Source of the DNA: Meandrina meandrites
Taxonomy: Eukaryota > Cnidaria > Anthozoa > Scleractinia > Meandrinidae
DNA length: 64,000 nt
Direction of reading: 5' to 3'
Assembly: GCA_963693305.1 (NCBI GenBank)
Contig: OY855905.1
Span: forward strand, 35,107,637-35,171,636
The notes below the pieces were generated by a model that was not told the origin of the DNA, did not search any database, and worked only from the letters and a program-made list of their open reading frames with translations. The number at the start of each line of letters is the position of its first letter. The stretch's first letter is position 1. The position numbers were made by a program, and so were the translations under genes. Below are positions 47,701 to 57,367 of the stretch, piece by piece.

Positions 47701-49011
47701 AAACACATGACCGATTACAGCGCGAAGAATGCCGAAAATCTACGATCTTGTCCGTCCTTTGACGAAGTTCAACATGGCGGTGTAAACAACTATGTAATGC
47801 ATAGCAACGGTGTGAACTTGAGACCTCCGCTAATGGGCACAGCGGATAATAGGCGTACTGAGTTACTGCGCACGTATCCCGTGAAGAATCTCATGCTGGG
47901 CAGCACATTCTTGCGGTGTTGTGTAAATATGATGTCACGAGTCCCAAAAATGAAATAAACCACGATTATAGCTATTAAATGGAGCCAATATACCAAGGAA
48001 CCACACAAAGGACATAAGTTAAGTTCATTTCTGCCATCAACTTTGAATTCAAGACGCGTAAATTGCTCTGAAGGACTGATTTTGGCTTATAGTCGATATT
48101 TCACAATGATCGATAGTGTAACACAATGCCGCTTTCTAAATCACGTTCGTCCGGTATAATGATCGTCATTTAGCTTCTTTTGTAGACTATTTTGCAGACA
48201 CTTTCACAGGAAAGCTACAGCGGACCTGAACTTGTGTCTTCCAAGATGTAGCAAAGCTTTTCAGCGGCAAAAGCAGCCTCAAATCAACCATTGGTGCATG
48301 TCACACAATAAATTCAATATGGTGGCGCAAAGCGCCAGCTTAGCACCAACTTTAGGCTTTAATTATTCCGCACATAGCCAGAATCGAGCGCTTATCTCTT
48401 GGTATTGTGAATAAATCTATGTTATCTTTGAAATCCTTAAATGTTTTGATATGTTTCATTTTTGAGCCAAACTCCAGTGTACCACCTTAATTTTTCAATC
48501 AACAAAATCAAACCAAATCATGCCAACTCAGATACTCTGATTGGCAAAACAAAAGCAATCCAACTAACTGCATTTGTCCTTTATCATCAAACACAGTAAA
48601 ATATTCATTATTTCCACGGAAAAGACAGGCAAATCTTCACCATCACCTCGAATACTCGAAAGGTTCTTCTCAAGTCAATCACCTGACTGTCTAGTTACGT
48701 CACTTCCCGAATTTATGAACATACCATTGGATTCGATTATCCGGAATTCTATAGAGGACACATTAACTATCTCTTCCTTACTTACCTTGGCATCGATCTC
48801 CTCCACTTTTTCCTTGGCTTCTTGCTCTATAAATGCCATCATATGTTCGATCTACAACACAAGTACAGGTTCTTATAGTGAACGTGTTTACGTCGAAACA
48901 TGTTCGTATTAAACATATCTTTGCTTTAGAATATGTTATGAATTTAAAGAAACGATACAAAATAAACTAAACACTCACTTGTTTTCGAACTTCTGCGTCG
49001 TTCAGAGCCAT
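32758..49011 (-). CDS. ATP6V1E1: V-type proton ATPase subunit E, nine coding exons
   Basis: In transcript order: 48979-49011, 48786-48851, 45466-45575, 44268-44334, 35928-36017, 35291-35359, 34096-34187, 32920-33007, 32758-32820. Phases agree and yield 225 residues, one short of human ATP6V1E1. Family landmarks: start [34 protein letters not shown], the long N-terminal helix, [16 protein letters not shown] and [10 protein letters not shown], and the terminal [20 protein letters not shown]. Subunit E pairs with G as the peripheral stalk that holds V1 to Vo in proton pumps of endomembranes. The gene spans 16 kb, mainly because intron 4 (36018-44267) and intron 2 (45576-48785) are filled with repeats. 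A Staf/ZNF143-like site sits about 80 bp upstream of the ATG. The gene converges on the SLC25A22-like gene. Confidence 0.96.
33580..33925. repeat. Dispersed repeat fragment in V-ATPase intron 8
   Basis: Contains 'cccagttgcccaaaggatggataacactatcc' in part and 'atcactatccagtggata' with its inverse 'tatccactggat' further on. A shorter related stretch is at 7055-7110. It is a remnant of a TIR-type dispersed repeat; ends not defined. Confidence 0.4.
36353..36556 (+). mobile_element. 204-bp palindromic MITE, copy 1
   Basis: Arms of about 75 bp run from TTGAATAGCTTGGTGCAAGA to its inverse TCTTGCACCAAGCTATTCAA. The loop has 'ttaaaagggaatgttttact'. The second copy (43666-43871) is in the same orientation and nearly identical. 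Confidence 0.9.
37597..37971. mobile_element. 375-bp TIR element in V-ATPase intron 4
   Basis: CCATTTTCGAGCTACCGTGA at the left is inverted at the right as TCACGGTAGTTCGAAAATGG, and similarity extends about 95 bp inward (CATTCAAGTTTG, AGACAAAC). Imperfect arms indicate age. Non-coding. Confidence 0.75.
38094..43040 (+). repeat. Tandem array of six ~0.7-1.0-kb units
   Basis: Each unit starts with acaagaaGTTGCTATAGCAAC followed by 'ttaaaaccgcgcttatattt', and ends with 'gtctggtcaccgacaaaa'. The GTTGCTATAGCAAC starts are at 38102, 38793, 39691, 40391, 41081 and 42066. Units 1, 3 and 4 are about 690-700 bp, unit 2 is about 900 bp with an internal partial duplication, and units 5 and 6 are about 970-985 bp because both carry an extra segment ('caatgttgcaccatcg' to 'caatcatgtaatcc'). 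Units 5 and 6 are the most alike and probably the newest pair. A lone diverged copy at 6283-7035 shows the unit is also dispersed. Confidence 0.9.
43051..43210 (-). repeat. Three ~56-bp GC-rich subrepeats ending the array
   Basis: Three copies of 'aaatcccgtgtaaaacaaga' plus 'accgcgctcggcccatggcc' plus 'gcgcggtt' lie head to tail. GGCCCATGGCC-like words are palindromic. On the minus strand they translate into a repeated peptide without meaning of its own. The same end sequence terminates the dispersed copy at 6283. Confidence 0.85.
43501..43574 (+). repeat. Interstitial telomere-like tract (CCCTAA variants)
   Basis: About twelve units of CCCTAA, CCTAA and CCTTA variants, the C-strand form of the TTAGGG telomere repeat. 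It sits between the array and the second MITE copy. Confidence 0.85.
43666..43871 (+). mobile_element. 206-bp palindromic MITE, copy 2
   Basis: Same element and orientation as 36353-36556, so the two copies bracket the array as direct repeats about 7.3 kb apart. Confidence 0.9.
45718..45844. mobile_element. 127-bp palindromic element in V-ATPase intron 2
   Basis: GTTGTGGTTCAATTTTATCC at the left is mirrored by GGATAAAACTGAACCACAAC at the right with about 48-bp arms and a 30-bp loop. Lies upstream of the acceptor of exon 3 in transcript terms. Confidence 0.85.
46510..46808 (+). mobile_element. ~290-bp MITE-like family, copy 3
   Basis: Third member of the family at 24616 and 27446, with an expanded stem around 'ggatatttaccttgccacaa'. 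More diverged than the other two. Confidence 0.75.
47093..48486. mobile_element. 1.39-kb TTAA-flanked element with GGTGGTAC ends
   Basis: Ends are GGTGGTACCCTGGAGTTTG and its near-inverse CAAACTCCAGTGTACCACC, each next to TTAA (47089-47092 and 48487-48490). This fits a piggyBac-type non-autonomous element. Internal ORFs (47398-47658 minus, 47605-47958 plus) show no transposase motif that I recognise. It is inserted in V-ATPase intron 2. Confidence 0.75.
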
Positions 49012-49092
49012 TCTGTTTGTTCTCTGTGGTAGAATGATCGACGAAATCTTCTGTTTTGTGGGAGGAAGGCTTGTGATCGAAGACAGGCCGCA

Positions 49093-49107
49093 GGTGCATG
49101 CTGGGAA
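49093..49107 (-). promoter_or_regulatory. Staf/ZNF143-like site upstream of V-ATPase subunit E
   Basis: Minus strand TTCCCAGCATGCACC fits the first 15 positions of the Staf/ZNF143 consensus YWCCCRNMATSCMYY. It is about 82-96 bp upstream of the ATG, a typical promoter position. The last three consensus positions fit poorly. Confidence 0.35.
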
Positions 49108-49189
49108 AACCTTGCACTCACTTGTTCCCAGGGACTCGTCGCCTCGCCCTCTTGCTGCGCTGGATAGAATTTAATTTAATAAAGTTAGA

Positions 49190-49385
49190 CTAAGTGTATA
49201 ATGACATGAAAAATATTTTCTGCTTATTTGAAAGGCCTTTCAAAATATAGAAGAATGGCGTTTTTCTTTTTGAAATATCGTTTTTTCCTTTTAGAGGTAT
49301 TGACATTTTTCTATTATCCAAATTACAGTAAATTAGTGACGAGGTCATGAGGTTTGCAACTAAAAAATTATAAAATACTGAATAA
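49190..49385 (-). repeat. Dispersed 'gaaaggcctttca' repeat, copy 2
   Basis: Inverted relative to 13741-13935 with extended similarity including 'gccattcttc' and 'gtcat' segments. The ORF on this strand is repeat-derived. Confidence 0.7.
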
Positions 49386-49485
49386 AAATATCTCTTGAAA
49401 TATTGAAGCAGTGTTCTTGAAACTTGGCACAACAAATGTGCATCGCAAAAGGAACAAAATGAGACCCTTAGTATTGTTGCCATAT

Positions 49486-49590
49486 AATAATAATAAAAGT
49501 ATTTTTATAGCGCCAAATCCACTAGTGCCCATGGCGCTTTACATCTACTTTACAATAAAAGACCATAAAATATTTAAGAGATGAAGGAAA
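49486..49590 (+). repeat. Dispersed repeat with GCGCCA...TGGCGC stem
   Basis: 'ataataataataa' followed by 'tttatagcgccaaatccact' and 'agtgcccatggcgctttaca'. GCGCCA and TGGCGC can pair. It looks like a short high-copy element, family not established. Confidence 0.5.
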
Positions 49591-49654
49591 AATTTAAAAA
49601 GCATTATAAAAAGGTAAGTCAAAACGTATCTAAAAAATATCTTTTTGAAAAATA

Positions 49655-49760
49655 TCTTTTTTAGAAAAGGTATTTCAAAAAGAAAAACGCCATTCTTGTG
49701 AATTTTGAAAGGCCTTTCAAAAAAGGCGGGAAATATTTTTCATGTCACATACACTTCAGT
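49655..49760 (+). repeat. Dispersed 'gaaaggcctttca' repeat, copy 3 (partial)
   Basis: Shares 'aaagaaaaacgccattctt', 'tttgaaaggcctttcaaa' and 'aaatatttttcatgtcac' with copies 1 and 2. Confidence 0.7.
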
Positions 49761-49839
49761 AGCCTGCGAACGCAGACGTATTTCCGGCTGTCAAAAGCCT
49801 GAAATGCAAGTCAAGAACTAAGAGACCGGTCAATAATTA

Positions 49840-50340
49840 GAGGGTGGTGGTGTGGGGTTGGGGGGAGGGGGGTGGTAGTGGGGGGTTGGTTTGAGTATAC
49901 CATGTTTGGTTTTTCATGACCCCCTAAACCTGTGAGACACATTTTTTTCAACCGCCCCCCCCGAACCCACTCATCATCATCATCATCATTTAAACCATAA
50001 CCCTAGGTGGGTATAGGGCCAACCCACTCAACCTCCTACAAAATTTTTGCGAGAAGAAACAAAAGCCTAACCAGCTGTTAAACAATTACTCATTAAGGAT
50101 TGTCCTTCTTTTTGGAGAAACTAATAAAATATTATATGTAAACTTCAATATGGAGGTTTTCATATCATACGAAATTCGAGTCGAGGCGACAGAGAAGAAA
50201 ACAGAAGAAAACAGAAAACAAATTTTACGAGCCTGTATGTATTTATTTGTATCATCTTTAACAATATATCTTAGATATCAATATTCCTTCATTCAAATTA
50301 AGTTATAAAATAAATATTTAACATACAAGTTGCCCATAAC
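49840..50340. other. G-rich and low-complexity interval, nothing coding recognised
   Basis: Contains a G/T-rich run (49848-49893), a (ATC)n tract near 49970-49988 and AT-rich sequence that should include the 3' UTR of the minus-strand GPCR. Confidence 0.5.
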
Positions 50341-50511
50341 GCTTAGGCTAATTGCAAGATTTAGCAATCCATGTCCTCGATATGAACAATTTCCTCGGCT
50401 TTAAGATGACTGAACGACAGCAAAACGGGTTCTTGATTTGCTACGGCCATCGAGAAAGACTCGCAAGTGGAAGGCTGAATTTCAGGTCGATATCGTTGTA
50501 TTTCTCTCATC

Positions 50512-51510
50512 TCAATGTCTGGTGCTCTGTTTTCTGGCTGTCTTACGCCGAAGCTTCTTGTTTCGCCAACAGTAAATAATAGGATTAGCAAGAGAACCCA
50601 GCAAAACTGAAGTTGAGGCCCAACTGTAGAAAGTGACGGCAACTACCGGGCTTAATGTGTTGTTAGAAATAGAAAACATTGTCAGTACAAGAATGAACAT
50701 CATTAAAGGCAAGTAAGTTACTATTAACGCACCCAAAATTATTGCCAGGGTGTGGGCGGTCTTGTTGTCTTTTTTCACTCTTTTAGCTTCTTCTTGAGAC
50801 AACTGTTCGGTTTGCAGACGTTTCTTCTGTCGCAGTGTTTCTGAGTGAATGTACACATAACAATAACAGATACCAGCAATGTATACCGAGATGATAATAG
50901 CAAGTATTACACCCATCGTCCTCAAGTAAAGTAAGTAAACTTTATCGTTACTGTCTATTGCAGCCCAGGTAGTTTCTTGAATTGTCAAAACCACAGCAAT
51001 GGCCCATGCGACAAGTATACCCTTCTTTATCCGCTGTTTTGTGACAATTTCCCGGTACCTCAAGGAGTCCTTGATTGCAAAATAGCGATCGATACTGATT
51101 AATAAGAGATGACTGAACGAAACAGAAGCTAGTCCCGTAAGGGCTACAGCGTACACCTTTTCCATTTTACAAAAAGGGTCGATGCCGAATCCTCGCTTAG
51201 CTTCTACGGCAATAGCAATGGGTTGAGCGGTCAGCCCAGTCAGCAAATCTGTTACGGCCAGGCACGCCAGGAGGATGTTCGAATTGGTCTGCAGTCGGCG
51301 CCTTGTTGCCACGACGAAGATGACCAGCGCGTTCAACAGGATCGTGGGAAGAATTGCCAACGAATTAACACAAATTAAAGCAAGTTGATGTCTGTACATG
51401 TCTTCTGTCAGGTACGTCTTTCGCCAGAGTAAACCTGCTAGATAATGGCATTCTTCTATATCTCGGTCGGATGAATTCGTGGATGAAGGCAGCGGAGAAA
51501 CGGTCTTCAT
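50512..51510 (-). CDS. Class A (rhodopsin family) G protein-coupled receptor, intronless
   Basis: A 332-residue single-exon receptor with seven hydrophobic segments. TM1 has N60, TM2 has LAVTD (D88), TM3 ends in DRY (141-143), TM6 has YLP (266-268) in place of the usual CWLP, and TM7 has NPIIY (309-313). C114 precedes TM3, but the loop between TM4 and TM5 (about 179-193) has no Cys, so the common loop disulfide is absent. The N-terminus has an NSS glycosylation site near residue 12. Such receptors couple extracellular ligands to G proteins at the plasma membrane; the ligand cannot be told. The intronless form and weak motif set are like the large amine/melanocortin-like receptor expansions of cnidarians. 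The C-terminus is short and basic; a longer tail is open in another frame (see findings). Confidence 0.9.
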   Translation of the reverse strand: MKTVSPLPSSTNSSDRDIEECHYLAGLLWRKTYLTEDMYRHQLALICVNSLAILPTILLNALVIFVVATRRRLQTNSNILLACLAVTDLLTGLTAQPIAIAVEAKRGFGIDPFCKMEKVYAVALTGLASVSFSHLLLISIDRYFAIKDSLRYREIVTKQRIKKGILVAWAIAVVLTIQETTWAAIDSNDKVYLLYLRTMGVILAIIISVYIAGICYCYVYIHSETLRQKKRLQTEQLSQEEAKRVKKDNKTAHTLAIILGALIVTYLPLMMFILVLTMFSISNNTLSPVVAVTFYSWASTSVLLGSLANPIIYCWRNKKLRRKTARKQSTRH

Positions 51511-53090
51511 TTTTCGTTGACAATTTTTAGTTTACGATACTCATCTGGCAAAAAGGGAAGATGTGCGCGGCAGTTTGGTTATCAGACCACAAAACAGCAT
51601 TTCTTGTGTTTCTTAATGGGACAATGGGTATACAAAAATGGATATTTCATTGGCTACCAGCTTGCTCTTGTTCATTTTTTCCGCTCAAAACCTAAAGCAA
51701 CGGTAGAACTTACAAATAATGTGATACGTATATTACAATAGAAGATTATCTGACGGATTCCTTAAAAGGTATATCCTTTACACTAATGTATCTGAGCTCG
51801 AAAAGTGTCCATTTCCTCGCCTTTGTGTTCGTTTAGATGACTACTCTTGCGTACCTTGAATTAGCCGAGAAAACAACTTTTCGGATAACGTCTGAAACTG
51901 AATTTTCCAGCAATATTTTTTTTGCAGAACCATATTGCTGCCAACAATTTCGAAGGAGAACAAGTCTAGAATCAGCTGAATGCTCCATGCAAACAGCACC
52001 AATTAGCAAGAGCAAAATACAATAAATGGCGATATTGAAATAAACCGAAAACCGAACGTCACATGTAAGAAATTAATCAGCTGCCGCTAAATCATAATAG
52101 ATTTAATCATTTTTTCATTCGTTTTGAAGTCACACAATTATATTGCAAGCATAATTATTTTAAACTGATATGGATAATTTAATTTTAAAATATATATATA
52201 TTTAATATATAGTAGATACGGGAATTAACAAACACTTTTTAATGTGTGTTTTAATGACTGCATGACAAAGATTTTAAAAATCTGTATAATCCGGCTTTCA
52301 AAGCTCCCACACGGTACCGTTCGAATTGTTTCCGCCATCTCAACCATTGTTGTTTAAAATTGCTTCATGGAAAACAACGGGTCGCCCACTACCTCTCGGA
52401 ACGAGCTAGTTCATTGGTTCTTAAAACAAGAGATAACGAGTCATAACAATTCCCCTAGCCCTGAATAACAATGGGGGTAGCGTTTACAGCGGGCGAACGA
52501 AAAAAGAGGTTCCAGAAAGGTAGTGTCTTGCTAAAAACAACAGCTGTCACCACTTGAAAAGGTTACGTTGATACTCGACGACATCTTTAAAGCAGTAATC
52601 GGTATTTATAACAAAATTCTCGATTTTGATTGGTTCTGTACGCGCCTATTTGTCGCGTAGTTAGTGTGTGATCACGTGGGTGTCCAATAGCCTGCACCTG
52701 CGCCATTCACGTGCCAATCTTATGGACTCGGATAGTTCTTTCCCGCTGTTTTCCTTTTGTTTGTAAAACTGATTTCGACTGATTGAATACATCTTCTACT
52801 TTTGTTACACAAAGGGGTTGTCAAAGACTTCCTAACTTCGAAATTCGTTATTGATACTCGTCTCGTAAAATTCAGAAAGTAATCGCGCTCTTAATTGCTC
52901 CCTGAATTGTACTCTATTCAGTGTAATTACTGGCTGTTTACCATTAACAAGGGGAAACCGGTTGGTTCACTGTTTGGGCAAATGGTAAGCAAAAACACTG
53001 AACGGAAAGCCGAATGGATTTACTCGGGGCGCCTGGAACTGAGCTAAGTAGCCAAATAAACTTTACAAGATAACACCTCCTCAAGAAATC
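51511..53090. other. Intergenic, nothing recognised
   Basis: AT-rich sequence upstream of the GPCR; a TATATA run is at about 52190-52205. A fragment at 52935-52990 shares 'aaatggtaagca' with the element at 10801. The ORFs at 51833-52025 on both strands are shadows of each other. Confidence 0.5.
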
Positions 53091-53096
53091 AGCTAA

Positions 53097-53283
53097 GTCC
53101 AGGATTGAACGCTATATATAATGAGATGCACGTTCCTCATGATAGGCATCACAAAGTGTCCTCCTTAATAAAATTGCACCAAAACACGTCTAATTCCGTC
53201 AAATATGAAGTAATATGGAAATGCCAAATAAGTCAGTCAAACATGAAGTACTTATTAAACAATACTTGCGTTCAATCCTGGAC
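53097..53283. mobile_element. ~187-bp MITE with 16-bp perfect inverted ends
   Basis: GTCCAGGATTGAACGC at the left and GCGTTCAATCCTGGAC at the right are exact inverses. The interior is AT-rich without further pairing. Confidence 0.75.
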
Positions 53284-53299
53284 ATAAGTGCAAGAAATT

Positions 53300-54730
53300 T
53301 GCTAATGAATTTATTAATGAGCAAGGGTCCTGCGCGACCTTAATCGTTTCGAAGTTACACATTGTCAAATCGAAAGGAACGTCTTTCTATCATATACAAA
53401 AAAGTTATATACTGACTTTTTTTTAAGTAACAGTGCTTGTTTACTATAATTACCAATAAATTCCGGAAATTTCAGTTGGGATGTAAATATTTCGTTTTCT
53501 TTTTATACCGGTTCTATTTTTACACTTAATTTAGCAACAGTGTATCAAATTTCACATACTGCAATTAAGTTTATTTAATACTAATTTGAGTTAAATATAA
53601 ATTTATTCAAATAGTAAGTTAAATATTAGTGAAATATTAATTAATCCAAGATGGCAGACTAAATTCCTTACCATACCATTTCTCTCTGTACTTTCATGAT
53701 TCCCCTATATTTTTCTATGTTGAAGTATTCGTTTATAAAGGGACAAACTTTGATTTTCACTAACTTTGACAGTGTCCCTTTAAATCTGCCCTCAAAGCAT
53801 TCTTGCTTCGGAAATTTTATTATTGTTTTATTTTATGAGAACTTTAATTAATTATTTCATTTATTTTATTTATTTCTGTTATAAGAAACATTTTAAAATA
53901 AAAATAACTGTTCAGTGTTCATGTTCATTCCAGTGGGGTGTCAAACACTGGTAATGAGTGCATTAATTAATTCAATTTCGCGCCTCCACCATTAAAAAAC
54001 ATTTTACAGGTTTTAACTAATCTATTCTTTTTATATAGTAATGAAAGCACATTATTTTTATTGTAATTTTTATTAATATGTAATTTTATCGTTCATCTTT
54101 CTCTTAAAGTAAGCATTTTTCAATATGATTCTCACTGATTTTGCCTCCACTACGCATCCGACACACAACTGTTGGGCGCGTTGGCCATGTGATCAAGCCA
54201 CCATGCCGTTTATTCAGTCTCAGCAGATGTTACAAGGAATAACACACTAAAATAAAGAGAAAAAAAAAACAAAGTCAAAATTCAAAGTCAAATTCCTCTA
54301 CAACTAAGAGAAACGAGTCTAGCCGTTGAAAAGCATAAAAACTGTCTTGTCTAATTGTCCCAGTAATTCATGTGCAGTGCACCCTCTAGAGGTCTGTATG
54401 ACTTTCAATTATTCTCCAGTATCGATCCAGTAGGCTGGCTATCTTTGGGTAAGGAAATTTAATCATCAAATGCTGGCTAGTAAAACTCCCCGAGGACAGA
54501 CAACAGAAGCTGCATTGTCTTAAAAATTCAAGCCACAATAAAAGGCGTAGTTTGATACGAGTAGAAGCAAATGGTGGAATTGACAGAGGGGAGGGGTAGG
54601 GGAGAGGAGGCCAGGGCAAAATAAGCAACCTGTTGTTCCTTGAGTTTCATATATTTCATAATTCCAGGCATCTCTTCCATTTGAACCCACACGTTTGGCG
54701 GTTACTGCCAGGGAGACTGTGTCAGCGGTA
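53300..54730. other. AT-rich intergenic, nothing recognised
   Basis: Long A/T-rich stretches (53400-54130) and short overlapping ORFs. No exon, RNA gene or defined repeat could be supported. Confidence 0.5.
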
Positions 54731-54738
54731 GCTTATAC

Positions 54739-54977
54739 CTGATTCACACCAACAAAACATGTTTAGTTAAACCAGGTTTAAGAAAACGAAAATCAGCAAC
54801 AGACAACTGACAGACTAAATTTTACATAGGGTTGAAGCATGCTCTTACTTGTGCTTTCATTGTGCCAAATTTGAAGTCGATAAACATCAGTCAGCAACTT
54901 CCATGAAGAAAACATTTTTAAACCGTGTTTAACTAAACAACATTGAAACATGTTTAAGCTTTGGTGTGAATGGGGTA
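54739..54977. mobile_element. ~240-bp TIR element
   Basis: 'ctgattcacaccaa' and 'aaacatgtttagttaaac' at the left are inverted as 'gtttaactaaac', 'aaacatgttt' and 'ttggtgtgaatgggg' at the right. The TTCACACCA-type end resembles the ends at 7918-8291. Confidence 0.6.
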
Positions 54978-55394
54978 TTAGTTACCTAGATATACTTTGT
55001 TTTTGTTTAATGGCTTTGTCCCACATATTTTTTAATTCCAGAGGAAACATCACGGCGATCCAATCAGATAGCCGCGTATAATTGAAACACGATGAAACGT
55101 CAATCAGGAAGCATAAAACTTATGGGAAAACACTTTTTCGGGCCACCAACATGATCAACTGTTTGGCTTAAAGACAGATCCCAGTTGGCATTCAGTCACG
55201 CTTTTTGTTCGGTCTTGTTTGAGATACAGTCGTAAATTCTTACAAAATCGTTTGACCTGAGATCCTTGTAAAGGTTGGTTTATAGCATTTCTCTAAGATC
55301 ATTATTAGCAGTAGTTTTATCTGATCGCTGTTTTAAATGGTTTGGCAGCTGAGCGAGCCCAAGCCACTCCGGCTGATTACAACATCAACACCCT

Positions 55395-55560
55395 AAACCA
55401 CTGCCCTCGTGTTGTAATCCGGAAGTTCCAACTTGAAGCCGTCTACACTGCCACAAGTTGGAGTCGTCAGTTCTCGGTCATGAGAGTCCGAAGTTCAAAC
55501 TGCGGGCAAGCTTTGTATCTAACCAACTGGGCTGCCTCCTGCCAGTTGATCTATTTCTCA
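55395..55560 (-). repeat. Possible tRNA-derived SINE fragment
   Basis: On the minus strand CAGCCCAGTTGGTTAG resembles a tRNA A box, and GTTTGAACTTC about 40 bp downstream resembles a weakened B box. The plus-strand frame through this region does not resemble a protein. No tail or target duplication was defined. Confidence 0.3.
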
Positions 55561-56423
55561 TGTCATTGGTTAATATTATGTTTTGAGTTCTTCAAACTAA
55601 ACATGTAAAGATCATGGGTTCCTATGTAAACAACTATATATCATGAAATTTTGAATAAGCAACACGAACTTAAATTTTTCGCTCAAACTGCAACCCGACT
55701 GGAAGCGACTGCAAACAATGCTTTGAATTGACCACTCATGATCATGCAGATATTGGATTTATTTCGTTTGTCTTGCTTATTTATGGGACACTCATATTCA
55801 TGGAGACAGCCCCAGGTTTGCGGTATTTTTTAATTAAATTCGAGTTTGTTTTAAGAAAATATAAAAGGGGGGTAAAAGCGAGTACGTTGAAACAAAAGAA
55901 ATGCGTACTGCAAAACAATAAAATATTTGCAATCAGTTTATTGAATATTAGCTGACAGCTTTCCACATTGCCCTACTAGCAGCCAGATTAAATGTTACGC
56001 AGTACAGAAAACTGAATAATTTAAGCTTATATCTTTTGAGAATATTTCGACAGTTGACAATAATTTGAAATAAAATTTATGTGATTTATAATTCAACAAT
56101 TTCCGACTTTTCAAAATGAAGAAGGGACTGCCATCCTACAGAGTAATAATAATAATAATAGTAATACCGATTTGAAGCGAAGTTACTGATCGATGATGAT
56201 ATCGTGGATCGGCGAAAGCTTGGATTTTAGCATTTAATTTTTACAGTAGTCTTAGGCCTCATTTGAACTTGAACTTTTATATCATATATGATGAAACATA
56301 TTCAGATATTACACGAAATCATAGCTACAAGGATGATTTCTGAGCATTACAGACCACAACCTTGTTGTCTTAGCCCACAGAAAGTTCTCAACCTCGGGTC
56401 CGAGCCATCTTTGCTTTCCAGAA

Positions 56424-56450
56424 GGCGGGCGGGCGGGCGGGCGGGCGGGC
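56424..56450 (+). repeat. (GGGC)n tract, about six units
   Basis: Repeated GGCGGGC units with six consecutive GGG runs separated by single C bases. It meets the usual G-quadruplex pattern on the plus strand. Confidence 0.9.
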
Positions 56451-57367
56451 GTGGAATCATCTTGAAAGCCGAAATGGCCCTGGGAAGGATGTTGGAAATT
56501 TCTTGGTGCTTTTCTCCTGTTGTTGAGCATTGGAAAGGCGATTTAAATTAAGTCTCACAAAATTCTTGAGGTTAGACCACGTTACCACGGCTTGGCAAGT
56601 GACAAATGGAAGCGACGTTGAAATTTTGCTCGAGAAAGCTGTGTAAGACAGACCTTTTTTCCACACTGTGAAAATGATCGCATGATATGGAGTACTCTTC
56701 CACCAAATCTCCAAAATGTGCAGCAGGATTCCTTGATGAAATACCGCGCGAGACAATGTCTAACGAAACTTCCTGAGGTCGTTGGGTGCGCTCACCCCTT
56801 GACGACTCGACAGCTCCACTAGAGGCACTTTGTTCTGTGCTCTTGTGCACCGAAATGGCCGTTGCTCGATAACACATGCTTGTGAATCAAGTTGGTTCGT
56901 TTAAATTTATATTTACAAAGGTCCTTTACATTGTTTATTTAATTTCATTAAAAAAAATGACATGTCTTGGGCGTATGAAGAACTTTAAATTACATCTTGT
57001 TGCTAATTGAAGACCCTAAGCCAGTTTCGGAAAAAATGTTTCAAAGAGAAAAACCGTCTCAGTGTAATTTGTTCAAAGAAGGCCTTGATAAAGTCTCATG
57101 TCGGTAGCTGAAAAATATGTCTTTAATTTTTGTTCTTGCAGGGGACTAATAATGAAAATAAACATGTCAAATCATACAAACTGTGCTCGCTGTGCAAAGA
57201 TATCCAATTAATTAAAGGTAGGTTTGACTTTCTATTAGATCTTCTAGGGAGTAAACCTGGCCTTCAACTAACTGCTTTGCGGACACTTAAACTCATTCAT
57301 TCTTTTTTAGAGAGATTACAAGCGCTTTTTTTCATTTTGAAAACAGAGAAGCTGTAATATTGTGGTC

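Noticed and set aside
55342..55608. 88-codon frame starting at a non-ATG codon
   Set aside because: Overlaps the possible SINE on the other strand; composition does not look like a conserved protein.
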